A stretch of DNA of 64,000 bases, from positions 4,505,050-4,569,049 of the forward strand of contig NZ_CM001974.1 of assembly GCF_000406105.1 (NCBI RefSeq), in the 5' to 3' direction. The stretch comes from Dickeya chrysanthemi NCPPB 402 (GTDB lineage Bacteria; Pseudomonadota; Gammaproteobacteria; Enterobacterales; Enterobacteriaceae). The translations under genes were made by a program, and so were the position numbers. The notes beneath the pieces are model-generated. The model saw nothing but the letters and a program-made list of their open reading frames with translations. It ran no database searches and was not told the DNA's origin. Shown here one piece after another: positions 28,128 to 37,434 of the stretch. Every line of letters starts with the position of its first letter. The stretch's first letter is position 1.

Positions 28128-29394
28128 ATGGCACATATATTATTTATTGATTCAAATCTTACTGGACCAATTGTTATGCATCATGCAAAATCACTTGGCC
28201 ATTATGTATCATTCATAGAATCAGGTGAGTTTAGTTGGTATAAAAAAAATGAGAAAAACAAAAAATATTAAATAGTCTAGATAATTATATCAAAACGAAA
28301 GAAATAACCGATTATGATGAACTATATGAAAATATAATAGCGATTGAAAAAATAAAAAAATAGATGCCATTATATGCTTGCCAGAAACAGCAATTGAGTT
28401 TGCAGCAAAGGCAGCTCAAGACCTTAGTTTACCATTTCCTACAGTAGAGTCAGTTAATAGATGCAGGAATAAACTTTATACCCGAAATACTTTAAATGAA
28501 AAAAAAATCAAAAACGCAAAATATTATACGGCAAAAAACAAAAAAGAGGCAATTGATAGCGCAAATAAAATCGGTTATCCAGTAATATTAAAACCAATAT
28601 CAGGTAGAGATAGCTTTTTTAGCTATAAAGTTAAAAATCAAACTGAGCTTGAATCATATTGGCATGAGGCTGAAAGAAAAATTTGTGAACTCCCGGTATC
28701 TGTCCGTGTTCAATATGAAAGAGGTTTTCTTATAGAAGAGTACCTTTCTGGCGAAATGGTCTCTGTTGAAGTAGCACACAATGGAAAAGAAACAAAAATA
28801 TTAATGGTTTCATCTCGTGGTCGTTCTGAAAAAAATGAGATGGTTGAATATCGTATTGATATGCCAGCCGATATCAGTGAGGAAGAATGGCTGCGATGTG
28901 AAGAGTATGCTATTTCTGTTATACAAGCTCTAGAACTTCATTATGGTATTTTTCATCTCGAGATGATGATCACATCAAGAGGCCCTATCCTTGTTGAGGC
29001 TAACGCAAGGATCATGGGAGGATTCATGCCACTTTTATATCTGAATTTCACAGAACATGATATTTACAAACTCATGTTTGATATTCATTTAGGGAGAAAA
29101 CCTGATATTGACATAAAAAAAATGACCGAAAAATATGCTACAACAATTAGATTAGAGGCACTTTCCGAATCGACCATCAATCATGAAAAAATGCTTAAAT
29201 GCATATCCAATTTTTCTAAAAACATTATCTTTTCAGAAACTATAGAATCGAGTGGATCATCAATAAGCATCAAACCACAAGATGTACTTGGACGCATTCA
29301 ACTTTTATGTAACTCTGCTCAACAGCGGGATAGCATGACTAAATCACTGATCAATAGTATTGAATCAGAATGCAATGTGGAGTTACTACATTAA
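28128..29394 (+). pseudogene. Second L-amino-acid-ligase-type ATP-grasp enzyme with two A-tract frameshifts
   Basis: The first 47 codons from 28128 (MAHILFIDSNLTGPIVMHHA) stop at 28271. A middle piece in the next frame (ILNSLDNYIKTKEITDYDEL) stops at 28363. The main body follows in the third frame to 29394, with ILKPISGRDSFFSY, LIEEYLSGEMVSVEV and GIFHLEMMITSRGPILVEAN (ATP-grasp C-lobe, ExN). One extra A within 28254-28265 and one in the A7 at 28354-28360 restore a single 422-residue enzyme. Longer A-tracts in the same gene (28242, 28499, 29113) keep frame. Co-oriented with, and tightly spaced after, the other ligase. Confidence 0.82.
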
Positions 29395-29415
29395 ATCTGC
29401 AAATAACCACCGTGA

Positions 29416-30093
29416 TTATTTAACATAATCATACAATGCAAATTGTGCATTGGTCATAGCAGCCCAGTATTTATCACCATATGACCAATGCCACCACTCA
29501 AATGGGTAATTGACAAAGCCATTAGCTGATAACACACTAAACATAATATTTCGATTTTTTTGTGCTTTCTCGGAGATATTTTCACAAAAACTCATACACT
29601 TTCCATTGGAAGATGCGATATCCATATCATATTCTGACCCCATATCACATATTTTTCCGGACAAACACAGCAGCAGATCGATAGCACCTCCAGTAGGGTG
29701 CCCAGCTACATTGGGTGGCGCAACAAATTCTGATGTCAACCTAACCAGCTCTTCGTGTGAAAGTGTTAAGTATTCTGCTGCAAGCCGTTTTAATCGCCGA
29801 TTAAAATAGAACTTCTGCATCGAAACAGGTCTGAAACTTTCCTTGATGATGAATCCATAATCATCAGGAAGTAAGTTTGCAGCACGAGTCAAACGTTCAG
29901 CAACAGATTCCCTGACTTTAAATACGGGGGTATACTCCAGATGAGAATGGTTGTCTAATGAATCATCAACAAATATATTCTTATGAATACCAACTATATC
30001 CACCAGCTTTTCATGACACTCAGCTACAGGTATTGATGACACTCGTAAATCAGAAAGTGCCACAGGTTTTTTAACATTGCCAGACTCTTGCAT
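29416..30093 (-). CDS. VanX/DdpX-type D-alanyl-D-alanine dipeptidase (peptidase M15D)
   Basis: A 225-residue zinc D,D-dipeptidase. All family residues are visible: arginine in ESFRPVSMQ (about 86), zinc ligands histidine and aspartate in AGHPTGGAIDL (about 130-140), and catalytic glutamate plus third zinc ligand in EWWHW (about 205). There is no signal peptide, so it acts in the cytoplasm. VanX hydrolyses D-Ala-D-Ala in glycopeptide resistance, and E. coli DdpX recycles it. Here it faces a Ddl-like ligase cluster (convergent, 21 bases from its end), suggesting it cleaves, recycles or protects against the cluster's dipeptide. ATG has AAGGGAG 10 bases upstream. Intact. Confidence 0.88.
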   Translation of the reverse strand: MQESGNVKKPVALSDLRVSSIPVAECHEKLVDIVGIHKNIFVDDSLDNHSHLEYTPVFKVRESVAERLTRAANLLPDDYGFIIKESFRPVSMQKFYFNRRLKRLAAEYLTLSHEELVRLTSEFVAPPNVAGHPTGGAIDLLLCLSGKICDMGSEYDMDIASSNGKCMSFCENISEKAQKNRNIMFSVLSANGFVNYPFEWWHWSYGDKYWAAMTNAQFALYDYVK

Positions 30094-30284
30094 AACACAT
30101 TACTCCCTTTAGTCATTCTAGAGACCAGCTAATCATCAATAGCTATATTACTTAGCATTTAGGACTTAACGGCCACTCCCAACAATTATGTCTACTGAGA
30201 CCAGACTATGTTTCTAATCACTCAAACTACTGGGGCATAATTAAACTGATAACTTGTTGTCTTATCATCTCACCAATCCCAATT
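30094..30284. other. Right boundary zone of the island
   Basis: AT-rich spacer between the dipeptidase start and the uxuA control region, with promoters for both expected here. No gene or mobility signature seen. Confidence 0.4.
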
Positions 30285-30300
30285 AGTGACATACATCACA
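30285..30300 (+). promoter_or_regulatory. CRP-type site upstream of uxuA
   Basis: AGTGA-CATACA-TCACA, matching the CRP consensus TGTGA-N6-TCACA with one mismatch, 94 bases before the uxuA ATG. Catabolite control of hexuronate genes is well established. Confidence 0.65.
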
Positions 30301-30332
30301 GAAATATCGCCACAGGTGGTGAATAGTGAACC

Positions 30333-30357
30333 GGTCCGGTGGTCAGGCCACCAGACC
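30333..30357. promoter_or_regulatory. Inverted repeat operator in the uxuA leader
   Basis: GGTCCGGTGG / CCACCAGACC arms (one mismatch) around TCAGG, 36 bases before the start. GGT...ACC symmetry fits GntR/FCD-family operators, so the regulator at 22609-23304 is a candidate. Confidence 0.5.
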
Positions 30358-30393
30358 GACCATCGACATCAACAGAGTTTAAGGAGCTGCATT

Positions 30394-31578
30394 ATGGAAC
30401 ACACCTGGCGCTGGTATGGCCCCAACGATCCGGTGTCGCTGGATGATGCCCGTCAGGCGGGCGCGACCGGTATCGTCACCGCCCTGCACCATATCCCGAA
30501 TGGTGAAGTGTGGAGCATCGAAGAGATTAAGCAACGTCAGGCGATACTGGCGGAAAAAGGGCTGACCTGGTCAGTGGTGGAAAGCGTGCCGGTGCACGAA
30601 GCCATCAAAACCCAGACCGGCGATTACCGGCGTTATATCGCCAATTACCAGCAGTCACTGCGTAATCTGGGCGCCTGCGGCATTGATACCGTGTGCTACA
30701 ACTTCATGCCGGTGCTGGACTGGACCCGTACCGATCTGGAATACCCAATGCCGGACGGCTCCCGGGCGCTGCGTTTTGATCACACCGCCTTCGCGGCGTT
30801 TGAGCTGCACCTGCTCAAGCGTAACGGCGCCGCCGCCGACTACACCGATGAAGAACAGCGTCAGGCCGCTGCGTATTTCGCCGCCATGACCGATGCCGAC
30901 AAAGACAAGTTGACCCGCAATATTATCGCCGGTCTGCCGGGTGCCGAAGAAGGCTATACGCTGGAGCAGTTCCGCGCCCAACTGGCGCAGTACGACGGTA
31001 TCGATAAAGCGAAGCTGCGTGAGCACATGGCGGAATTCCTGCGGGCGATCGTGCCGGTAGCGGAAGAAGCCGGTATCGTGCTGGCGGTACACCCGGACGA
31101 TCCGCCGCGGCCAATCCTCGGCCTGCCGCGCATCGTTTCGACCATTGAGGATATGCAGTGGCTAAAAAATACTGTCGACAGCATCCATAACGGCTTCACC
31201 ATGTGCACCGGGTCTTACGGCGTACGGGCAGACAACGATTTGGTGAAAATGATCGAAACCTTCGCCGACCGTATCCACTTCACTCATTTGCGCGCCACCT
31301 GCCGCGAAGACAACCCGAAAAGCTTCCACGAAGCGGCTCATCTGCATGGCGATGTAGACATGGTGAAGGTGGTGAAAGCGATTCTGGCGGAAGAACACCG
31401 CCGCCGTCAGCAGGGCAATACCCGCGCCATTCCGATGCGCCCCGACCACGGCCACCAGATGCTGGATGACCTGAAGAAGAAAACCAACCCCGGCTATTCC
31501 GCCATCGGGCGGCTGAAAGGGCTGGCGGAAGTGCGCGGCGTCGAACTGGCGATCAAACAAACGTTCTTTAACGACTGA
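30394..31578 (+). CDS. uxuA: Mannonate dehydratase UxuA
   Basis: A 394-residue cytoplasmic Mn/Fe-dependent enzyme converting D-mannonate to 2-keto-3-deoxygluconate in glucuronate catabolism. It begins [20 protein letters not shown] and ends [19 protein letters not shown], almost identical in form to E. coli UxuA. Metal-site histidines lie in [17 protein letters not shown] and [18 protein letters not shown]. The open frame extends 36 codons upstream, but AAGGAGC 5-11 bases before 30394 and family length fix the start. uxuB is not adjacent. An ERIC remnant follows. Confidence 0.98.
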   Translation: MEHTWRWYGPNDPVSLDDARQAGATGIVTALHHIPNGEVWSIEEIKQRQAILAEKGLTWSVVESVPVHEAIKTQTGDYRRYIANYQQSLRNLGACGIDTVCYNFMPVLDWTRTDLEYPMPDGSRALRFDHTAFAAFELHLLKRNGAAADYTDEEQRQAAAYFAAMTDADKDKLTRNIIAGLPGAEEGYTLEQFRAQLAQYDGIDKAKLREHMAEFLRAIVPVAEEAGIVLAVHPDDPPRPILGLPRIVSTIEDMQWLKNTVDSIHNGFTMCTGSYGVRADNDLVKMIETFADRIHFTHLRATCREDNPKSFHEAAHLHGDVDMVKVVKAILAEEHRRRQQGNTRAIPMRPDHGHQMLDDLKKKTNPGYSAIGRLKGLAEVRGVELAIKQTFFND

Positions 31579-31592
31579 CCCGCGGTTCGTCT

Positions 31593-31659
31593 TATATCCT
31601 AAGTAATTCGAGTTGCAGGAAAGCCAACGCACCTGCAACTTGAAGTATGACGGGTTATA
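31593..31659 (+). repeat. Internally deleted ERIC element (about 67 bp)
   Basis: Retains both ERIC ends (AAGTAATTCGAGTTGCAGGA and CACCTGCAACTTGAAGTATG) but lacks the central AGCTTAC...GTAAGT hairpin arm. It lies between uxuA and yidA. Confidence 0.8.
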
Positions 31660-31677
31660 CGTCTGGCCCGGCGTGGG

Positions 31678-32493
31678 TCAGACGTTCAACACAAACTTCT
31701 CAATGGCGTACGCCACGCCGTCTTCACTGTTAGACCGGGTGACGAATTGGCTCACCGCCTTGACGCTCTCAATCGCATTACCCATCGCCACACCCAGCCC
31801 GGCAAATTCGAGCATCGCCAAATCGTTTTCCTGATCGCCCAGCGCCATCACTTCATCAGCGGCCAGACCGAGGTGTTGCGCCAGCATTTTCACCCCTTCG
31901 CCTTTATTGACGCGCTTGTCCAGAATCTCGAGATAGAAAGCGGCGCTTTTCATGATGGTATAACGGGCGAAATCTTCGGGTGGCATGCGGGCGATAGCGG
32001 CATCCAGCACCTCAGGTTCATCGATCATCATCACTTTTGGAAAACGCAGGCTGCTGTCCATTTCCTCTACCGCCCGGTATTTCAGCGGCATGCTGGTCAG
32101 GTGGGACTCATGCACCGTGTAGGCGCTGATATCTTTGTTGGCGGTATACACATAATTGAAATCAAGCGCATGGAAGTGCACGCCCAACTCGCGCGACAAC
32201 GCCTCGAAATGGAGATAGTCCTCAAAGCTCAGCGTGGTTTGCGCCACGCATTCCCCCGTCAATGTGCGCTGCACCAGCGCGCCGTTATTGGTGATGCAGT
32301 AGTGCCCGTCTTGCTGCAACCCCAGTTGTTTCAGATAGCGCTCAACGCCGATGAACGGGCGCCCGGTCGCCAGCGCCACATAAACGCCTTTTTCGCGGGC
32401 GGCGGCAATAGCCTGTTTCACCGCCGGCGAAATCTGGTTTTCCGGCGTTAGCAGCGTGCCGTCCATATCAATCGCAATCAGTTTTATCGCCAT
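31678..32493 (-). CDS. yidA: HAD-superfamily sugar phosphatase YidA
   Basis: A 271-residue cytoplasmic Cof-type phosphatase. HAD motif I is IAIDMDGTLL (about residues 5-14), motif II ALATGRP, the lysine is in DKRVNKGEGV and motif IV is ALGDQENDLAML. E. coli YidA dephosphorylates sugar phosphates. The start MAIKLIAID at 32493 is preferred over a start 8 codons upstream. The gene is convergent with uxuA and unrelated to it in function. Confidence 0.96.
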   Translation of the reverse strand: MAIKLIAIDMDGTLLTPENQISPAVKQAIAAAREKGVYVALATGRPFIGVERYLKQLGLQQDGHYCITNNGALVQRTLTGECVAQTTLSFEDYLHFEALSRELGVHFHALDFNYVYTANKDISAYTVHESHLTSMPLKYRAVEEMDSSLRFPKVMMIDEPEVLDAAIARMPPEDFARYTIMKSAAFYLEILDKRVNKGEGVKMLAQHLGLAADEVMALGDQENDLAMLEFAGLGVAMGNAIESVKAVSQFVTRSNSEDGVAYAIEKFVLNV

Positions 32494-32751
32494 GATTTCC
32501 CCAATAAGTAACCTCACTGCCGGTATCCTAGCGTGATTAGGTTGGGTAAAACCAGAAAATCCGCCGGCGTATCATCCTTAGGTGATTAAAGAAACCCATA
32601 CGAAGAGCTTATCCCACCAGGCGTAATTGAGTTTTGATCAGGACAGACAGGCTTTGATCAGGACAGACAGACAAAGAGGCATAGCCAATCGCGATTGGCT
32701 ATGCCTCATATTCGTCGGATCATTTCAGGCGCATCAAAACACGGGTGCGAC

Positions 32752-33186
32752 TTATTCCTCTTCCTCACGCAACGGCACAATCAGCATGTCGATGTGCACC
32801 GTATTGATCAACTGGCGCGCAGACGACATCAGTTTACTCCAGAAATCCTGATGGTGGCCGCATAGCACCAGATCAACGTCATACTTGCGAATCGCGTCAA
32901 CCAGCACCTGGCCCAGATCGCCGCTGCCGCTCAGAGTTTCCGAGATCGGATAACCGGCGTTTTCCGCCAGATCTTTCAGGGCATTCTGGGTTTCTTCGGA
33001 AATGCGTTGCTGCATGTCACCCAGATTGACATCGATCAGCCCGGTGTAGAGATCAGAGTAATTCACGTCAACATGGATCAAAGAGACTTTGGCATCGTAC
33101 GGCCGCGCCATGGAGACCGCTTTTTCCACTAACACCTTACTTTCCGGTGACAGGTCAACCGCAATAAGGATGTGCTTGTAAGCCAT
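32752..33186 (-). CDS. uspA: Universal stress protein UspA
   Basis: A 144-residue cytoplasmic stress protein. Begins [20 protein letters not shown] and ends [11 protein letters not shown], nearly identical to E. coli UspA. It lacks the G-2x-G-9x-G ATP-binding signature, as expected of the UspA subclass. Induced by growth arrest and many stresses in relatives. Divergent from uspB with a 640-base spacer. Confidence 0.98.
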   Translation of the reverse strand: MAYKHILIAVDLSPESKVLVEKAVSMARPYDAKVSLIHVDVNYSDLYTGLIDVNLGDMQQRISEETQNALKDLAENAGYPISETLSGSGDLGQVLVDAIRKYDVDLVLCGHHQDFWSKLMSSARQLINTVHIDMLIVPLREEEE

Positions 33187-33826
33187 GATTAAGCTCCTTC
33201 CGTAATGACTAACTGATGAGTCAGCAGATATTTCCTGCCAGCCTGATAACCTATGGCAGTGATGAGCATAACACCCCGCTTATTGCGGGTTATGTTCAAC
33301 GGATCACAACGCCACACATTTTGTAACGGTTCTGCGAATGCGGATGATCGCCTACCCTGAAGTGATCGCCCATTGCGCCGATACTCTCTATATCCGTCAT
33401 ACATCAAGCTGCAGAGCTGTTGGCTTTCCTGCAACTCAATTGTTTAGGGATACCAGAGGAAAGCCTGAATAACGGTGAAACCGCTATCCCGTACATAAAG
33501 TGTAGTTGAAAAGGACGGGGCCTACGGCGAAGAAAGCCGGTGCCGGATCAAAAGTCATCATGATGTTTTTGGCTGTCAGGAACCTTGCGCCGGGTATGGA
33601 AAAAAATCGCAAGGCTCTTCTACAATGAAATTGGGGGGGAACCTCAACGGGTTCATCTCCAGGCAGGGATACAAAGGTGAAGAAGAACACCCGGGCAACT
33701 CGCCATGGTCGGGCAGCCCCATAACATCGCGTGAAAAACGTGTGGCATAAATACCCACAGATGTGATGTCAGCAGGATACGACACATACCGGCATCTGTA
33801 GGGTCATAATCCGGGAGGGAAGCATG
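33187..33826. other. uspA-uspB divergent intergenic region
   Basis: Contains promoters for uspA and uspB and a deleted ERIC (33389-33452). Minus-strand open frames between 33484 and 33785 show no family resemblance and are not called. Confidence 0.5.
33389..33452 (-). repeat. Internally deleted ERIC element, diverged (about 64 bp)
   Basis: Reads as an ERIC in reverse orientation: TATATCCGTCATACATCAAG, then GTTGGCTTTCCTGCAACTCA, then AGGGATA. The central hairpin is absent and several positions have drifted, so this copy looks older than the other deleted one. Confidence 0.7.
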
Positions 33827-34162
33827 ATGATTAGTACATTTGCGCTTTTCTGGGCTTTATGTGTCGTCTGTGTCATCAATATGGCGCGATATTATTCTTC
33901 GTTGCGAGTGCTGCTGCTGATATTGAGAGACTGTGATCCGCTACTGTATCAGTATGTGGATGGAAGCGGATTTTTCACCTCCCACGGGCAACCCAGCAAG
34001 CAGTTACGGTTGGTTCGTTACATCTATGCACAACGTTATCTTGACCATCACGACCCGGAATTTATCCGTCGTTGCGCGCGGGTGCGCGGTCAGTTTTTGC
34101 TGACTTCCGCCTTGTGCGGGCTGGTCGTCGTCAGCCTCATCGGCCTTATCATCTGGCATTGA
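33827..34162 (+). CDS. uspB: Universal stress protein B (UspB)
   Basis: A 111-residue inner-membrane protein with hydrophobic helices at both ends ([18 protein letters not shown] and [16 protein letters not shown]). The middle ([20 protein letters not shown]) matches E. coli UspB. Two adjacent ATGs; the second gives the family length. RpoS-dependent ethanol tolerance is known for the family. Confidence 0.96.
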   Translation: MISTFALFWALCVVCVINMARYYSSLRVLLLILRDCDPLLYQYVDGSGFFTSHGQPSKQLRLVRYIYAQRYLDHHDPEFIRRCARVRGQFLLTSALCGLVVVSLIGLIIWH

Positions 34163-34232
34163 AGTGCGGCGGCAACAGTGACGGCATAAGCAGGTTGTGG
34201 TCCCATCAACCCATTAACGATACGCTGAAAGC

Positions 34233-34260
34233 AGAAAGGCGACCTGATGGCCGCCTTTCT
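34233..34260. terminator. Terminator between uspB and pitA
   Basis: AGAAAGGCG / CGCCTTTCT 9-bp stem with a 10-base loop, between convergent genes; probably serves both. Confidence 0.75.
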
Positions 34261-34319
34261 TATTTGTCTACTTTGTCTACACGCTGATGGATGCAACGTT
34301 TGCGCTCTATTAGCGCACG

Positions 34320-35825
34320 TCAGATCAGTTTCAGCGCCAGCCAGTACAGCACGCCGGACAGCAGCATTGATACCGGCAGGGTGAAAACCCAAGCCAACAG
34401 AATGCTTTTCACCGTTTTGCCCTGCACGCCGCCGCCGTCCACAATCATGGTGCCGGCCACCGCGGAGGAAAGCACGTGCGTCGTGGATACCGGCATACCG
34501 GTATAGCTGGCAATGCCAATCGACATGGCGGCCGTCAACTGTGCGGAGACGCCTTGTGCGTAGGTCATGCCTTTTTTACCGATTTTCTCGCCGATAGTGA
34601 CCGCCACACGCTGCCAGCCCACCATCGTACCGAGCGACAACGCCAGCGCCACCGCCACAATGATCCACAGCGGAGCATATTCCACCGTGTACAGCAGGTC
34701 GCTACGCAGATTGTTGAGCAGGCGTTTGTCATCGGCCGAGGTTTCCGGCAGCTTAACGACGCGATCCAACGTATCGGAGATACACATCAACAAACGACGG
34801 GCACGGGCACGATCATCCGCAGGCAGCTCGCTGTAGTTTTTCACGTTATTCAGCAACGTCAGCGCACGGTCAATGGCGATCATGGCGCGAGACGTATCAC
34901 AGTGAAAATCCGGTTTGTTGCCGGTAGCAGGAATCACGTTTTCCGGAGCCGGAATCGGCGTCGACAGGCCGATCACATGCGTCAGCGACGCGTTATGAGA
35001 CTGATAATACCCCTGCAGATTCATCACCGCATCGCGGGTACGGCTAATATCGTAGCCTGAGGCATTCATGTTCAGCATAAACCCGGCCGGCGCCACGCCA
35101 ATCAGCACCAGCATGATCAGGCCAATGCCTTTTTGCCCGTCGTTAGCGCCGTGAGAGAAGCTCACCCCTACCGCAGACAAGATCAGCGCGGTACGCGTCC
35201 AGAACGGCGGCTTACGCTTACCATCCTGCTTTTCGCGCTCCGCCGGCGTCAGGTGAATACGCTGGCGTTTCTTATTCCCGCGCCAATAACGACGCAGCAG
35301 ATACACCATCAACCCGGCGACGATCATGCCGACCACCGGAGACATCAGCAGCGACAGGAAGATACTGACCATTTTAGGGATATTAAGCGCATCCACCACC
35401 GAGGTATGGGTCACCAGCGCGTTGGTTAAACCGATACCGATGATGGAGCCGATCAAGGTATGAGAACTGGAGGCCGGCAACCCGAAATACCAGGTCCCCA
35501 GGTTCCAGATGATCGCCGCCAACAGCATCGAAAACACCATCGCCAGCCCGTGAGTGGAACTGACATTCAGCAGCAAATCGGTTGGCAGCAGATGGACGAT
35601 GGCATACGCCACGCTTAGCCCGCCCAGCAATACCCCGAGGAAATTGAAAACACCGGCCATGACAACCGCCAGTTGAGCACGCATCGCCCGGGTATAAATC
35701 ACCGTAGCGACCGCGTTGGCGGTATCGTGAAAACCGTTGATAGCTTCATAGAACAGAACGAATAGCAGGGCGAGAACCAGCATCAGACCGGTATGGAAAT
35801 CAAGCCCGGCAAATAAATGTAACAT
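34320..35825 (-). CDS. pitA: Low-affinity inorganic phosphate transporter PitA
   Basis: A 501-residue inner-membrane metal-phosphate:H+ symporter. The two PiT signatures are visible ([20 protein letters not shown] near residue 27 and [19 protein letters not shown] near 225). A large cytoplasmic loop at about 260-370 separates the halves. Same order as E. coli (yhiN-pitA-uspB-uspA). Confidence 0.97.
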   Translation of the reverse strand: MLHLFAGLDFHTGLMLVLALLFVLFYEAINGFHDTANAVATVIYTRAMRAQLAVVMAGVFNFLGVLLGGLSVAYAIVHLLPTDLLLNVSSTHGLAMVFSMLLAAIIWNLGTWYFGLPASSSHTLIGSIIGIGLTNALVTHTSVVDALNIPKMVSIFLSLLMSPVVGMIVAGLMVYLLRRYWRGNKKRQRIHLTPAEREKQDGKRKPPFWTRTALILSAVGVSFSHGANDGQKGIGLIMLVLIGVAPAGFMLNMNASGYDISRTRDAVMNLQGYYQSHNASLTHVIGLSTPIPAPENVIPATGNKPDFHCDTSRAMIAIDRALTLLNNVKNYSELPADDRARARRLLMCISDTLDRVVKLPETSADDKRLLNNLRSDLLYTVEYAPLWIIVAVALALSLGTMVGWQRVAVTIGEKIGKKGMTYAQGVSAQLTAAMSIGIASYTGMPVSTTHVLSSAVAGTMIVDGGGVQGKTVKSILLAWVFTLPVSMLLSGVLYWLALKLI

Positions 35826-36128
35826 AAGTGTTAGGCCATGTAGTGGTCATGAACGCGGCGCATTATCGGTGACAAGCTGAAACGGGAAAAGCAAAATATG
35901 ACATTATTTTGACTTAATTTACGCCACTTCTGCCGGTGAAAAGGATTTAATTAATTAAAATCAATGCATTATTGTTTTTACCCATCCACACATTTTGTTA
36001 CCGGTACATCGCCCAGATCCGGCGGCGGAACGGCATGAAACAAGGCGCTGTTGGGCGAGTGACCGATGTGGGGACATCGCCTATAATCGGCCGCCCGGAT
36101 ATCACCGGCGCAACAGCGGGAGAGTAAT
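35826..36128. other. pitA-yhiN divergent intergenic
   Basis: No gene. AT-rich near 35890-35990; promoters for pitA (minus) and yhiN (plus) are expected. Nothing distinctive seen. Confidence 0.5.
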
Positions 36129-37313
36129 GTGGAACAGTTTGACGTCATCATCATCGGCGCGGGGGCGGCCGGTCTATTCTGCGCGGCACAGGCAGGCCAG
36201 AAAGGGCTGCGGGTGCTGCTGGTGGACAACGGCAAAAAACCGGGCCGCAAGATTTTGATGTCCGGCGGCGGGCGTTGCAACTTTACCAATCTGTACGCCG
36301 AGCCGGGTGCTTACCTGTCGCACAACCCGCACTTCTGCAAATCCGCCCTCGCCCGCTACACCCAGTGGGATTTCATCAGTCTGGTTAACCGCCACGGCAT
36401 CGCGTATCACGAAAAAACCCTTGGTCAGTTGTTCTGCGACGATTCCGCGCAGCAGATTGTCGATATGCTGATGAAAGAGTGCGATGCCGGTAAGGTGACG
36501 TTGCGATTGCGCAGCGAGGTGCTGTCGGTGGAAAAAAACGCACAGTTTCAGGTGAAGCTTAACAACGGCGTGGTACAGGCGCAGGCGCTGGTCGTCGCCA
36601 CCGGCGGGCTATCGATGCCGGGGCTGGGCGCCACGCCGTTCGGCTATCAACTGGCGGCGCAATTCGGCCTCAACGTGTTGCCCACCCGCGCCGCGCTGGT
36701 GCCGTTTACCCTGCATAAGCCGCTGCTGGCGCAATTACAGACGCTCTCCGGCGTGTCGGTGCCGGCGGTGGCGACGGCCGAAAACGGCACCACCTTCCGT
36801 GAAAATATTCTGTTTACTCACCGCGGCCTGTCCGGCCCGGCGATTCTGCAACTGTCCAGCTACTGGCAGCCGGGGGAATTCGTCACCATCAACCTGTTAC
36901 CCACGCTTGATCTGGCCGAAAACCTCAATGCCGAGCGTCAGGCGCACCCGAACCAGAGCCTGAAAAATACCCTGTCGCAATGGTTGCCGAAACGGCTGGT
37001 GGAATGCCTGCAAACATTGGGGCAATTGCCGGACGTCACGCTGAAACAGCTCAACAAGCCGCAGCAGGCCGAGGTAGCAGCCACGCTGCAACAATGGCGG
37101 GTTCAGCCTAACGGCACCGAGGGCTATCGCACGGCGGAAGTGACGCTCGGCGGCGTCGACACCCGCGAACTGTCGTCAAAAACGATGGAAGCCGGCAAAA
37201 CACCGGGCCTGTATTTCATCGGCGAAGTGGTGGACGTCACCGGCTGGCTCGGCGGTTACAACTTCCAGTGGGCGTGGAGCTCCGCCTGGGCCTGCGCGCA
37301 GGCGCTGGAGTAA
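36129..37313 (+). CDS. yhiN: YhiN-family FAD flavoprotein (HI0933-like)
   Basis: A 394-residue predicted NAD(P)/FAD-binding oxidoreductase. It has a dinucleotide-binding GAGAAG at about residue 10, the RKILMSGGGRCNFTN motif near 45, VVATGGLSMPGLGATPFGY near 158 and a C-terminal GWLGGYNFQWAWSSA. Starts with GTG, supported by GGGAG 7 bases upstream; the overlapping ATG two bases earlier is out of frame. Physiological substrate unknown. Confidence 0.93.
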   Translation: MEQFDVIIIGAGAAGLFCAAQAGQKGLRVLLVDNGKKPGRKILMSGGGRCNFTNLYAEPGAYLSHNPHFCKSALARYTQWDFISLVNRHGIAYHEKTLGQLFCDDSAQQIVDMLMKECDAGKVTLRLRSEVLSVEKNAQFQVKLNNGVVQAQALVVATGGLSMPGLGATPFGYQLAAQFGLNVLPTRAALVPFTLHKPLLAQLQTLSGVSVPAVATAENGTTFRENILFTHRGLSGPAILQLSSYWQPGEFVTINLLPTLDLAENLNAERQAHPNQSLKNTLSQWLPKRLVECLQTLGQLPDVTLKQLNKPQQAEVAATLQQWRVQPNGTEGYRTAEVTLGGVDTRELSSKTMEAGKTPGLYFIGEVVDVTGWLGGYNFQWAWSSAWACAQALE

Positions 37314-37377
37314 ACACCAGACAGCGCATTAAATCAGCGCCACTAAAATCACCACAACAACTCCCCCAAACAACAAA

Positions 37378-37393
37378 GCCGCCCGAAGGCGGC
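37378..37393 (-). terminator. Terminator of DUF1471 copy 1
   Basis: GCCGCC / GGCGGC hairpin followed on the minus strand by TTTGTTGTTT. Confidence 0.7.
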
Positions 37394-37434
37394 CATTGCT
37401 CACATCGTAATTGCGGTGCGTGATAAATGTCTTA

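Noticed and set aside
33484..33785. Two minus-strand frames in the uspA-uspB spacer
   Set aside because: No start-site support and no family resemblance; they overlap each other in different frames.
36174..36410. Minus-strand frame within yhiN
   Set aside because: Antisense shadow of a well-supported flavoprotein gene.
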